Program-made: the position numbers and the translations under genes
In this document: positions 26,242 through 37,195 of the stretch, in pieces
How positions within the stretch are numbered: the first letter of the stretch is position 1
Layout: each line of letters begins with the position of its first letter
Origin: Brachionus rotundiformis
Lineage: Eukaryota > Rotifera > Eurotatoria > Ploima > Brachionidae
DNA: 64,000 nucleotides
Reading direction: 5' to 3'
NCBI GenBank assembly: GCA_016802295.1
Contig: JAESIW010000115.1
Location: forward strand, 1,913,995-1,977,994
The notes under the pieces: model-generated
Databases searched by the model: none
What the model was told of the DNA's origin: nothing
The model's input: only the letters and a program-made list of their open reading frames with translations

Positions 26242-27069
26242 CTAAGGACTTAAAAAAGTTGAAATAAAAACAACATTATCAACATTTAAAGTAGCGTGCA
26301 TCCATTTATCTGGAAAATAGATCACGTCAAGAGGATTTAAAATGCATTCAAGAGGCTTTTTGGCCAATGGAAGTTTGGGATACTCTTCTAGAAACCAATG
26401 TAAAGTAGATTTGTCGGGGTCAAAACTTATGGCTTGGTCTGGTTTATACAAGAACCATCTCTTTCGGCCGACAAGTGTTTCGGCAAAAACAGGCCCATGG
26501 AAGTGAAAAGGAACGCCAGTATAGAATCTGGCTATTCCAAAACTGTAAGCATGTGTGTGTCCTGGCAGTTCATATATTGGTTTTTGATACAAATCCAGCA
26601 AAGACTTCCATTCAGTAAAATTATTTTCGCCAAAAAAATACCATGTCTCATTTCCATATTGAATCTCTGGGCGATTTTTCTCCTTATCAAATGGTAATAT
26701 GTAATTTTCCAAATAAGTAGAAAGTTTCATGGAATATCGTTTGTATGAATAGGTGTTTGCCGAACTTACGGTAACATGTTTGTCACCAAATTCTTTTTTT
26801 AAATTGTCTAGTTGGCATTTTTGCTGAAAGTGTCTATTTTTGGACCTTTCTTGTTCTGAAAAACGAAATATGACCGGAGAACGATAAGCATAATTGTCTA
26901 AGAATTCTTTTTGTGATATTGGTTCAGTTAATACTGGTATATTGCATGGTCCACTTTCGATCTTGGAAATGTAATCACTAGATTTGGCGCATTCTTCTGA
27001 AGTGGATATAAAACAACTAACAATCAAATATTGCCAATAAAATAAGATAAAAATGTAAAAAAACTTCAT
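26242..27069 (-). CDS. JMJD8: JmjC-domain protein, JMJD8-like
   Basis: Intronless, 275 aa from the chosen ATG at 27069. That start places a hydrophobic signal-like segment (MKFFYIFILFYWQYLIV) at the very N-terminus, which suits the ER-lumenal location known for JMJD8. An in-frame ATG at 27147 would bury it after 26 residues. The JmjC-like fold shows ANTYSYKRYSMKL, YFFGENNFTEW, AYSFGIARFYTGVPFHFHGP, GRKRWFLYKP and a C-terminal FPDKWMHATLN. The His residues in FHFHG and WMHATL are in the positions of the metal-site region. The paired Asp/Glu of active dioxygenases is not obvious, as in JMJD8 relatives, so catalysis is uncertain. It is convergent with the sterol acyltransferase gene, 232 bp away. 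Confidence 0.88.
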   Translation of the reverse strand: MKFFYIFILFYWQYLIVSCFISTSEECAKSSDYISKIESGPCNIPVLTEPISQKEFLDNYAYRSPVIFRFSEQERSKNRHFQQKCQLDNLKKEFGDKHVTVSSANTYSYKRYSMKLSTYLENYILPFDKEKNRPEIQYGNETWYFFGENNFTEWKSLLDLYQKPIYELPGHTHAYSFGIARFYTGVPFHFHGPVFAETLVGRKRWFLYKPDQAISFDPDKSTLHWFLEEYPKLPLAKKPLECILNPLDVIYFPDKWMHATLNVDNVVFISTFLSP

Positions 27070-27404
27070 TATTTGAACAGTTATACATTGCTTTGTCAAA
27101 GAGTTCAATCGAATTTTTGAATCAGCAAAATTTTTATAAATTGGCAAATTTAAGTTAAATTTTGTATTTTATCTTGGTTTATATTTTATCAAATACCAAA
27201 AAATAATTTAGAAATACCAAATATGTTTTAGTCGAACATAATTAAATTTTCTAGTACCAAAAAACGTTTTAGTCAGTTTTATTATAAAAAATGTAATTTT
27301 TGACATTTTATGAAATTTTATTTAATTATAAAAAAGAAAAAGTATGATTTATTTAAGAAAACTTAATGAAAACTTAAAAAATAAACAAATTAAACTCTTT
27401 TTAG

Positions 27405-27750
27405 TAGTGTTGGATGCGGCCAGACGAATCTGGTCCATTTGGCGGACGGTTTTAGCCGGTCATTTAGCCTATTAGCTTGACGGTCCAATTTTAGGACTAT
27501 AAAAATACGGCCAAATAAATTTCTAAATGAATCTTTTTATATTTTCTTATTTTTTTATTTTTTAAAAAAACAAAATAACTTTTTTTTAAATCCTTTAAAT
27601 TTAATTAATTCCGTATTTTTTACCGCTCATATTTTTGTACGATCTTAAAATTGGACCGTCAAGTTAATGACCAGTTGGCCGGCTAAGCGGACACGGTCAC
27701 GGTTTTAAAAATTTTTGGCCGATGGAGCTGATCTTTAACAATAACATCCG
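27405..27750. mobile_element. Inverted-repeat (MITE-like) element, approximate ends
   Basis: The left arm around 27455-27512 (TTAGCCGGTCATT then GCTTGACGGTCCAATTTTA) reappears as reverse complement at about 27611-27695. About 100 bp of AT-rich spacer lies between. The arms are imperfect and much more GC-rich than the flanks, so this is probably an old non-autonomous DNA transposon. Exact ends and target duplication were not resolved. Confidence 0.65.
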
Positions 27751-27999
27751 TATTTTTACCTTTTTTATCCTTTGTTTTTCGTTGTGATACTTCTTGTGAT
27801 GAAAGTGGTTGTTCTAATGAGTCTTAAATTAGTATTAGGTATTGTTAAATTAGTATTTGGTACTTCATAGAATATAAATAGGTACTGAATATAATATTTC
27901 AGGTTCTGAGTAAAATACAAACCTTAAAAAATCTAAGAAAAATTTTGTTAATTTTTTTATCTTTTGTAATAACAATAATAAGGGCCTTTTTATCCTCAT

Positions 28000-28760
28000 C
28001 AGTTTGAGGTTAGGGGCAAGATGTTGTGCCAGTTCACTCTGGCCTGCGAACCATGGACCTATTTTGACCATATAACTCCAATTTTCTCAAAGTCAAGACA
28101 AAACATCCACTCTCTTTCAGCCGACTTTGCCCTCGAAGAGCATTTTGGTAGTTGTTTATTGAATTTGGGTAACATGTCCTGTCCATCTAAGCCTGAATTT
28201 TCTAACCATGTTCTCTATTAGTACCGTGCTTGTCATTTTGTAGATTGTACAGCTTTTTAGGTCAAGCCAATTCTCCTTGAACCGACAGCCTTCACCAAGC
28301 GCCTCTTGTTAAGCCCATTCAGTCTTTGTCCTTGTAGTCCCCAGGGCTACAAGTAGATCTCTCTGCGCCGTTTAGTGTTGTAAATATGGTTTAAGCCTTG
28401 GAATCTTAGTTCTCCAAGTCCAATCCTTCTTTTAACTTATGTATTTGATATCTTTTGTAATGAGACTTCCCAGGTAAACAAATTATTTGCCAACATGTTA
28501 TCCACAGTTCTATATATTTAAACTTTAGAGTTTTTAGTTTGTTTTTATAGTTTTGAATAAAGCAATTTAAAAAGCAACTATATATATTATTTAATCTGAG
28601 TTACAGTCTTCGGTGCGCAACGAAGTCCTGTTACATATCTCTTCTAAAATACGTTTCTTCTTTTTGCCTTCTTATATATGTTAATTTTTAGACCCCATTT
28701 CCTTATCGTCCCAACAAACCGCCTAATGCTCTTAGATAATGCTTATATAATATAATGATG
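28000..28760 (-). mobile_element. Degenerate LINE reverse-transcriptase fragments
   Basis: On the minus strand, about 28760-28660 reads as KWGLKIN-type sequence that follows the reverse-transcriptase active site in non-LTR elements. About 28190-28140 reads RKFRLRWTGHV, the C-terminal RW-GHV motif. Stops and frameshifts are frequent, so it is a dead copy. A candidate short LTR lies between the two parts. Confidence 0.55.
28496..28634 (+). repeat. Possible solo LTR or LTR end
   Basis: About 139 bp beginning TGTTA and ending GTTACA. It has a TATATATTTA box, an AATAAA signal and a GC-richer end (CTTCGGTGCGCAACGAAG, itself a near-palindrome). This organisation resembles a short LTR. No target-site duplication is obvious, so the call is tentative. 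Confidence 0.35.
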
Positions 28761-29442
28761 ATTTATTTAAAGACAATTCGTAAATTTATAATTTATGATT
28801 ATTTAAAGATTATTCCTTAAAGAATTTAAAAGAAAAAAGCGGAAGCCTATGAAGAATCTTTAAAAAATCTTTATATTTTTTTGGCTGGGAAGTGTGAATA
28901 ATAGAAAATTGAGCAATAAAAAATAGAAAGAGATTTATGCCAAATGCGACTAAGGCTAGCCTCACTAGCTAAATTGGCTATGAGTTAATTTCTCTGTAAA
29001 AACTGAACTTTAAAAATTGGTCAAATGGTATGCGAATTACCGATGTTAATTCTAAAATTCTCAAGAATTATGCATCAAATAATAAGTGATAAAAGCTGAA
29101 TTATCATTTCTGTCACTTGAAGACAATGATGGATAGCAAAAAAGGTCTTAGGACACATAGTCTTAACAGATGGTATAGAAATTGGTTTTTTAACTTAACT
29201 CTGCTTTGCTTTTTCAATAAGAGTATTAATGCGAATGTATTTTTGAATTTTTACATTTATTTAATTTATTAATTTTTTTGATAATTTTATTCTAAAAATA
29301 TTTCGAATATCAGCTTTAAAAATTTAGATACTCATTCTTAGAGGCAAAAAATAAAGCCTATATTTAACATTTCTAATTTTAGTATTGTGTAAAGTAAATA
29401 TCAACTTTAAATTGATAGAAACTTCAAAAAAGTTTCTGCAAA
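28761..29442. other. Upstream region of cullin-4
   Basis: About 680 bp between transposon debris and the cullin-4 start codon. No coding exon is evident. Its distal part presumably carries the cullin-4 promoter. Confidence 0.45.
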
Positions 29443-32191
29443 ATGATGTCAACTAAAGCTAGCGAACAAGCTGCCAAAAAGCTTGGCATCATGATGACAT
29501 CTCGTTCATCGGTCAATGGCCAATCAGCCAAACGCTTGGTCATTAAAAACCTGAAAAGTTTTTTTTATAATTAAAAATAAAATAAAAATGTATCTTTAAT
29601 TAAAAAAAAAGTGGTGCCACGAAGTGAAGAAGACAGTTTTTCACGCCTTTGGAAAAACATAGATGAAGCGGTTAGAGCTATTCATGAAAGCCGGCCAGTA
29701 GCCATTAGTCTTGAGATGCTTTACCAAAGTGTCGAGAATCTCTGTGCTGAAAAAAAGAGCAGCAGTTTGTATTCATCTTTAAAGCAGATATGCGATGACC
29801 ACATTCAGCGCGAACTTCCAAAGCTTACCTTATATCCTTTAAAAATTTTTCTTTAAAAATAATCTTTTTTAGTTTATTAATTATTTAATCCTTAACTAAT
29901 TAATTACGGAAATGAATAATCAAATAGAGTACTTGAAACTGCTAAATCGCCACTGGCAAGAACACTGCGCTCACATGGTAATGATTTGTCAAATTTTTTT
30001 GCCTCTTGACCGTGGGTATGTGCTCAACAACCCGCTAATTTTATCAATTTGGGACCTTGGACTAGATCTATTTAAAAATCATATCGTAATGAACAAAGTT
30101 GTCCAAACCAGATGCATATCCGGCATTCTGTCACTAATAGATAGTGAGCGAGCTGGAGAGCTAATCGACCGTACTCTTGTAAAAAATCTCTTGACCATGT
30201 TGTACAAATTACAAGTAAAAAAAACAAATAGAATTATTTATTAAGAATTTTTAAATTTTTATTTTTTAAAAGCTCTATCAGACCATCTTTGAAAGTGAGT
30301 TTGTCAAAGCCAGTGACAAATTATACTCAATTGAAGGAGAAACTTTGCTCCAGTCCTGTGATATACCAGAATACTTGAAGCATGTTGAAAAGCGGCTGAA
30401 TGAGGAGAATAACCGCTTGCTGCATTATCTGCATCCATCCACTAAGCATTTGTTGATTCACTGTGTGGAAAAAAACTTGATCGGTGACCACGTAAACACG
30501 ATCTTGCAGAAAGGCTTCGACAATTTAATGGAGGATCATCGACTAGATGATTTGAAGCTGTTGTACAATTTGTTGAGTCGCTTTACCAATGGTATTGATC
30601 AATTGAAAACTTATTTCAGTCAGTATATAAAAAAAAGAGGTCGTGATATTGTCATTAATCCGGAAAAGGACAATGTAATGATCCAAGAGTTGCTTGACTT
30701 TAAGGAAAGACTGGACGCCATCAACGAATGTTGGAATAATAATGAAAAATTTACCCATGCACTTAAGGATTCATTTGAGCATTTTATCAATCAGCGGTCA
30801 AATAAACCCGCTGAATTGATAGGTAAAATATTTTTGGAAAATTTTTTAAAGTTTTATTTATTTTCCCCATAAAAAGCTAAATTCATTGATAATAAACTAA
30901 AAGCCGGCAATAAAGAGGCTACTGAAGAAGAGTTGGATAAAATACTGGACAAGATTATGGTCTTGTTTAGATTTATTCATGGAAAAGATGTCTTTGAGGC
31001 TTTCTACAAGAAAGATTTGGCAAAGAGGCTGCTTTTCGCCAAGAGTGCTTCGGTTGATGCCGAAAAAAGCATGCTTTCTAAATTAAAACAAGAATGTGGT
31101 GGTGTTTTTACCTTTAAACTTGAGGGAATGTTCAAAGACATGGAACTATCCAAAGACATTATGGCAGCATTTGAACAAGTATACTCTTTTTGGAACATAA
31201 TTTTTTTACTAATTAAGCTTTAAAAATATTTCCAAGCAATTGCAAGTAAAAACATCAATTAGTCTAGTTGTAAATGTGCTCACTTTGACTCATTGGCCAA
31301 GCTATCCAATTTCCACCATAATTCTACCCACTGAAGTAATTTTTTTATTAATTTTAAAAAATTTATTTAAATTATTTTTATTTAGATGTCTCAACTGCAG
31401 GATAAATTTTCTGAATTTTACAAAAAAAAATATTCTGGTCGTAATCTGCAATGGCAACCTTCTCTAGGTTACTGCCTAATCAAGGGGCATATTTCGCCCG
31501 GAGTAAAATTTTACAAAAATTAATTACTAAATATTATAAATATTAAAAAATAAAGAATATAAAAGAATTCCATGTTTCGCTTTATCAAGGCTTGATATTG
31601 CTCCTCTTTAACAAAAAAGATGAGTTGGCTTATGAAGAGATTGAAGAGTCAACAAAAATAGAAGAGACTGAGCTAAAGCGTACATTGCAGTCACTGGCGT
31701 GTGGTAAAGTTCCAATATTAACCAAAAGCTCAAAAGTATAAACTTAGATAAATTAAAATTAAATATTATCTCTAAAAATTTTCTTAAACAAGGGTGTTGA
31801 CATACATCAAGATGACAATTTTACATTCAACAAAAATTTCACTCATAAACTTTACAGAATTAAAATAAATCAAGTTCAATTAAAAGAAACGGTATTAATT
31901 ACATAACTTAATTGTCTTGCTTTTAATATTTGGCTTATTTAGCAAGAGGAGAATCAGGCAACTAATGAAAAAGTTTTCCAGGACAGACAGTATCAGGTAG
32001 ACGCAGCGATTGTTCGAATTATGAAAATGCGCAAATCGTTGCAGCACAATCTTTTAGTCTCTGAAGTAGTTGGTCAATTAAAATTCTCAATTAAACCAGC
32101 CGATATTAAAAAAAGAATTGAAAGCTTAATTGAGCGGGATTATCTAGCCAGAGATGACCAAAATCCCAATCAGTACAATTACCTTGCATAA
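29443..32191 (+). CDS. CUL4: Cullin-4, scaffold of CRL4 ubiquitin ligases
   Basis: Scaffold that binds DDB1 through its N-terminal helices and RBX1 through its C-terminal cullin domain. It acts in DNA repair, replication licensing and chromatin control. The N-terminus is a short disordered tail ending SAKRLVIKNLK, then cullin repeats (AVRAIHESRP, SIWDLGLDLFKNHIV, IVINPEKDN). The cullin-homology block FRFIHGKDVFEAFYKKDLAK and the winged-helix end QDRQYQVDAAIVRIMKMRKS follow, including the neddylation-site lysine region. It ends NPNQYNYLA. About 10 exons are joined in phase. The intron 29832-29907 has AT-AC ends. Sequence matches CUL4 rather than CUL1/2/3/5, notably in the N-terminal LVIKN block. 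Confidence 0.95.
29832..29907 (+). other. U12-type AT-AC intron in cullin-4
   Basis: The reading frame can only be joined across 29832-29907. This interval starts ATATCCTTT, contains TCCTTAAC at 29889-29896 as a branch-site match and ends AC about 11 nt later. Exon codon TT joins G to give Leu, and the protein continues in the cullin frame. All three features match the minor-spliceosome consensus. Confidence 0.88.
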
Positions 32192-32511
32192 AATACAAAA
32201 AATTTTATCAACTTAGTATTTATTGTCTAAAAATATTTAATAAATTAAATATTATTTAAGGAAGTTTGATTTCTAATTAAGAATTGTAAAATAATGACCT
32301 GATTGGAATTAATATCAATTTTTTTGACTAATTTATAATAAATATATTAGATTTAAATTAATCAAACATTATATATTCAAATTATTATTAGATACTAACA
32401 TTAAACTAATAAATATTTAATGAATCGACTTCGATGAGGAAATCTTTTAAAAAAAGAAATTCTAGAATCTCAATCATAGACCAAGATATTTTATGACAAA
32501 AAATTAACAAT
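32192..32511. other. Short spacer downstream of cullin-4
   Basis: About 320 bp of AT-rich sequence between the cullin-4 stop and the LINE target-site duplication. It should contain the cullin-4 3' UTR; nothing else was recognised. Confidence 0.5.
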
Positions 32512-32524
32512 ATCCTTTGTAATT

Positions 32525-34171
32525 TTTTTTTTTTTTTATTTCCTTATTCACTCCTTGTGGAGCATAGGGTCATTACTTTTGATTTCCACTTAAGTCGATC
32601 TTTTGCCTTCACCCTTGCTTCTCCCCATGTCATTCCCATTTCGGTGAGCTCTTTCGTGATTTTTGACCTTACGTCGCCCTTGCGGTGTCCATTGAAGGGC
32701 CCTTTTTGGTATACGTGTATCTTTCATTCTAAGTACATATCCGAGCCATCGAAGCCTTTTGTTCTTGATGCATTGACTTAATGGCTCTGATTTTGTCATT
32801 CTGTATAGGTCAGCATTCGACAGTATCTCAGGCCAGTGTATCCCGAGAATCCTCCGCAGGCTTCCAGTGTGGAAGGTGTTAAGGCTTTTTCTGTCAGATT
32901 CACTCATCCCCCAACATTCACTTCCGTACATCAATGTTGCTTTTACTACACTGTTGTATAGTTTAAGTTTTGTTTCCTTGCTGTAGCTTTTTGATTTCCA
33001 TGCTTGTCGGAGTCTAGCAAAGGCACTCTTTGCTTTAGCAAGTCTATTCTAAATGTCTCTGTGTGTTACCAAAGTTGTACTGATAGTGCTACCTAGGTAT
33101 GTGAATTCATTTACACACTCGATTTGTGTACCATCGATGGTGATCGGGATATCTAATTTGGTGTTTATGCACATTACTTTCGTTTTGGCTCCATTAACTT
33201 CGAGTCCGGTTGGTTTAGCGTTGTTCGCCAAGTCTTGCGTCTTCATATGCATATCTGCTTCTGTACTAGATATTAGCACCCGATCGTCCGCAAAGTCTAA
33301 GTCTTCAAGTTTTGCAGTTGATTCCCATTGAATACCTCTCGCACTAACAATTGTTTTCTTCATGACATAGTCAATCAATATTAGGAAAAGTGTCGGAGAG
33401 AGAACGCACCTTTGTCTGACTCTTGTACACACTTTGAAACTCTCAGATTTCCCTCTTTCCAGAATCACGCTACACGCGAAATTCTCGTAGAAGAGTTATA
33501 TCAAGTTAACTATCTTCTGTGGTAGGCCATATGATCTTAATAAAGCCCACAAGGTTTCTCTGTGTATGCTATCAAAGGCTTTCTTGAAGTCAATGAAGTT
33601 TAGATACAGGGCGCTATTCCATTCTAGACTTTGTTCTATCATGTTCCTAAGTGAAAATATCTGGTCTATGCATCCTCTCCCCCTCCTAAAACCTGCTTGT
33701 TCTTCTCTAAGTATAACATCTAAGGAGTTCCTGATTCTTTCCAGTATTATGCTGCATAACGCCTTGCTTACTATTGGTAGCAGTGTTATTCCTCGCCAAT
33801 TGTCACATATCATTTTGTTACCTTTCTTTGGGAGTCTGACTATTAGGCCTTTTGAGCAGTCTTCTGGTATGATTTCTTGTCGCCATATCTTGCTGAAGAG
33901 GTCATGCAATATCCCTATTGTCATCCTACCATCAGCTTTTAACATTTCTGCTGTGAGTCCGTCAATGCCCGGGGCTTTCCGGTTCTTCAGAGCCTTTATC
34001 GCAGCTTCTATTTCATTTAGGCTCGGCACTGCGGTGTTAATTTCGAGGTCAGTGCTAGCTGCTTCTGGTCTTAAAGACTCTAAAGGTTCTGGTCTATTTA
34101 GAACTTCTCTAAAGTGCTCAACCCATCTTTGCCCTTGCTCTTTTTCGGTTGTTAGGATATGACCTTCTTTG
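32525..34171 (-). mobile_element. 5'-truncated LINE (non-LTR retrotransposon), copy 1
   Basis: Minus-strand element flanked by 13-bp direct repeats ATCCTTTGTAATT at 32512-32524 and 34172-34184. A poly(A) tail, seen as a T run, lies at its 3' end near 32525-32537. It encodes the reverse transcriptase and C-terminal region but not the N-terminal endonuclease, as expected for 5' truncation during target-primed reverse transcription. The perfect duplication suggests a fairly recent insertion. Confidence 0.93.
32590..34171 (-). pseudogene. LINE reverse transcriptase, interrupted by stops
   Basis: One minus-strand frame runs through most of the element. It carries KNRKAPGIDGLTAEMLK, DNWRGITLLPIVSKALC, EEQAGFRRGRGCIDQIF and FIDFKKAFDS, then the active-site variant DFADD, the YGSECWG block and RLRWLGYVLRM. 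In-frame stops occur near 33493-33495 and 33046-33048. The final block DRLKWKSKVMTLCSTRSE is in another frame, implying a frameshift. It is therefore not functional. The clade was not determined. Confidence 0.9.
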
Positions 34172-34184
34172 ATCCTTTGTAATT

Positions 34185-34455
34185 GGTATTGTGAATTTCA
34201 AAAACAAACAGAACAAAAATTCTTCCTTTTTTGATAAATAAAAATTTATTAAAATAAAATATATCTAAAAAAATACTGTGCAAAATACCATGTTGCATCT
34301 TTTTTACCAAAAATAATTTTTCAGATGTAGATAAAAGACAAAAAAAATGCATCAATAAAACTTAATTTGGTCATTGATTTTGTTTAGCTAAAAAAAAGAA
34401 AATAAGGTTTTTATTTTTGGTAAAAAAGATTCAACAAAGTATGATTCACAATACC
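34185..34455. mobile_element. 271-bp inverted-repeat element with 9-bp flanking repeat
   Basis: It begins GGTATTGTGAAT (34185-34196) and ends with its reverse complement (34444-34455). The flanks are TTTGTAATT on the left and TTTGTAACT on the right, an 8-of-9 direct repeat. Inside, 34297-34316 and 34411-34430 form a perfect 20-bp inverted repeat. This looks like a MITE, with a duplication size fitting Mutator-like or hAT-like mobilisation. LINE copy 1 is inserted at its left edge. Confidence 0.65.
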
Positions 34456-34904
34456 TTTGTAACTTAACCTTTAAATATAATAATAAATTTTAAATTCTAT
34501 TTACAAATAAAAAATGATTTGAGATAATACCAGATTAAAAAGAATATTGGTTCTTACTTTAAATAGTTTGAATTTAAGGTCAGAATTATTTTAGACACAA
34601 TCATCGAACCATAATAGCAGATAGATAAGCCAATTAAAGCAAATTTTCTATCATTTGGTTACTTAAGCTAAATAAACAAGTTAAGTATTAAAAGTTAATA
34701 TTGGAAACTTAACGGTGAAAAAGTTAGAAAAAACAAGATGAGTGATAGAAAAGAAAATTGTAGCATTAAAAAAGCAAAAAATGGTGCCATTAGATCTTGA
34801 AATTCTTTCAAATAATTTGCCAAAAACCCATTAGAGTTTCGAATGCTAAAAATGTAAAAATGAAAATGGTAAACTTTAGAAAATAATTTCACAAAGAATA
34901 TCTT

Positions 34905-35000
34905 TATTATTATTATTATAAAAAAAGCTACAGCAAGACTAGCTTGCGGAGGCGGCCTACATGAGGGGTCGCCTATGGTAGCTCGTTGCAGATAATGAGA
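34905..35000 (-). mobile_element. Probable LINE or SINE 3' tail with TAA-type repeat
   Basis: On the minus strand a GC-rich stretch (about 34995-34930, containing GACCCCTCATGTAGGCCGCC) is followed by (ATA)n. This matches the usual 3' end of a retroposon with a microsatellite tail. No coding remnant was seen. Confidence 0.4.
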
Positions 35001-35409
35001 TAAAAGACTGATAGAAATATACAATAAGAATTTTAGAGTTAAAGGAGTTAGTTAATTTTTACAAGAATAAAAAAAAGAAAAAACTTCAACTAAAAATATT
35101 GTAAAATTGGTGAAGCAGAAGTGGATTTTTTATTTTTTTCATTTTTTATTATTCTTAAGATAATTTTAACTTTTTTGTTAATTTAGTTTTTATTTATTAC
35201 TAGTGAAATTTAAATTTTTTTAGATAAAATAAATTATTAAAAAAGAAATAAAAAATAAAATAATCCTAAAAGAATGAGAATATTTAAGAACTGATATAAA
35301 GTGAATAAACTTTTTAAATAATTCTTTATTGAAAATCGCTTATAGAAAATATTTAAAATTTATGCTTGGCAAAATAAAAAAAAAATTTTAAAATTATAAA
35401 TTTTCAATA
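35001..35409. other. Intergenic upstream of METTL2
   Basis: About 400 bp of AT-rich DNA with no recognisable exon, expected to include the METTL2 promoter. Confidence 0.45.
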
Positions 35410-36589
35410 ATGAGTGATAATCTTAAAGATGATAGTTTAGAAACCTTGAAGGACAAACGAGAACAATTCGGAAATCGGTTTTTAACAAATGATAAAAATG
35501 TTTTTGACTTTAATGCTTGGTAGATTTAAAAGATAAATTTTTTAATTTAAATTTTTATCTGTTTCATGTTCAGGGATAATGTTGAATGGGACGAGGAGCT
35601 TTTGAATCAAGCTAATGAAAAGATAAAAAGCAATTCAAGTATTTTAATGCCTACCGACAAAGCTAGTATGTAAAAGATACCATGAAATTAGTTTTTTAAA
35701 TTAAATATTTTATCATCTAGAACAGTTTGAAGATAATGCCGATGGTTATTGGGATAAATTTTATTCAATTCACGACAATAAATTTTTCAAAGACCGAAAT
35801 TGGTTATTTACTGAATTTCCTGAACTTTTGGGAAATTTTGATACTTCAAAAAATGAAAAATTCAGCATATTCGAAGTTGGCTGTGGGGTTGGTAATACAA
35901 TTTTTCCAATAGTTCGATCAAATAAGTACTAAAAAAAATATATAAATTATATAAGCTAATAACTAATTGAAGTAATTCAAATGTGTACGTATATGGATGT
36001 GATTTTTCTTCATCTGCCATAGACATACTAAAAAACACGCCAGAATACGATGAAACCAAGTGTAAAGCATTCGTCTGTGATATTACCAATATTGATAAAT
36101 CTGACTTTCCTATCGAACAGGGTACTCTTGACATAATTGTGATGATATTTGTTTTGAGTGCTATTAAACCTGAAAAGTAGTTGATATTTTTAATTATTAT
36201 AATTTTTTTGAATAATAATTAATAGACAGCTTCAAACAGTACAAAATTTGACGAAACTCTTGAAACCAGGAGGAAAAATCTTGTTCAGAGACTATGGCTT
36301 ATACGATTTGGCACAATTAAGATTTAAGCCTGGTCAGTGTTTGGAAAAGAACTTTTATGTTCGTGGAGACGGAACTTTTGTCAAATTTTTCACTCAAGGT
36401 TTTTGTTTATTAAGAATTTGTAATTAATTAATAAATGAATTTTTAGATGATGTAGACAAGCTTTTTACTGAATCAGGCCTAATAAAAGAACAAAATATCG
36501 CTGATAAAAGACTACAAATCAACCGAGGAAAACAGCTAAAAATGTATCGGGTTTGGATTCAAGCAAAATATCAAAAATCAAAAGAATAA
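35410..36589 (+). CDS. METTL2: tRNA N3-methylcytidine methyltransferase
   Basis: SAM-dependent enzyme that installs m3C at position 32 of certain tRNAs. Six exons join in phase: 35410 onward ending NAW, then DNVEWDEELL, KQFEDNADGYWDKFY, NSNVYVYGCDFSSSAIDIL, KQLQTVQNLTKLLKPGGK and DDVDKLFTESG to TAA at 36587-36589. SAM-binding motif I is seen as FEVGCGVGNTIFP. Other family blocks are HDNKFFKDRNWLFTEFPEL, MIFVLSAIKPEK, LFRDYGLYDLAQLRFK and NFYVRGDGTFVKFFTQ. It ends NRGKQLKMYRVWIQAKY. The insertion between the N-terminal block and motif I is much shorter than in human METTL2. METTL2 fits better than METTL6 because of the DNVEW block. Confidence 0.94.
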
Positions 36590-37195
36590 TTAAAATTTAT
36601 TTAACAAATAAAATAATTTTAAAAAAATATCTTAAACTCTCACATTATTAATTACTAATTAAGATAAGACTTTTTAAAGGGGTTTTTATAGCTTGATTGA
36701 TATTAGCTATTAAAGGAAGTACCATTAACAAACTGCATGGATATCTACATTTATCATCGAATATCAATTTTTTTATAATCAATATAATAAATATTTAATT
36801 TAATTGTAGTTGTAGTTCCTGCTGCAATACCTAACATGAAAAGTCTTTTAGTCACTCACCATCATTAGGTATAATCATCATAATTATTTTTGGTAACGAA
36901 AATTGAACTTGGAAAAAGGAGTTAAATTGGTAAATTGGAAGCTCGATTTCGATGCATAACAGGAAAACTTAAGTAAAAAAATCGGCTGTACATTCACTTG
37001 TTTCTCATTCTCTCAGATAATAACTTTAAATTTTTAAAACATTTTATTGTATTTGAACTTTTTTAGTTTAAATATATGAAATTTAAAATAGTAAATATAA
37101 TTAGAATACAAAATTATAAAATTAGTAAAATAACGATTAAATTAAAATTTATTTATTAATTCAACTTATGGAAAACTAATTGGGAACTAATTGAT
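36590..37195. other. Convergent intergenic region
   Basis: About 600 bp between the 3' ends of METTL2 (+) and the caspase-like/WD40 gene (-). AT-rich; no exon recognised. Confidence 0.5.

Noticed and set aside
27865..28221. Opposing open frames near 28 kb as a host gene
   Set aside because: Motifs such as RWTGHV and the many stops show this is degraded LINE sequence.
32557..34162. Plus-strand open frames across LINE copy 1
   Set aside because: They are the antisense of the reverse-transcriptase frame and have no domain signal.
34695..35024. 109-codon minus-strand frame with hydrophobic residues
   Set aside because: It overlaps a retroposon tail and is low in complexity, with no splice context or family resemblance.
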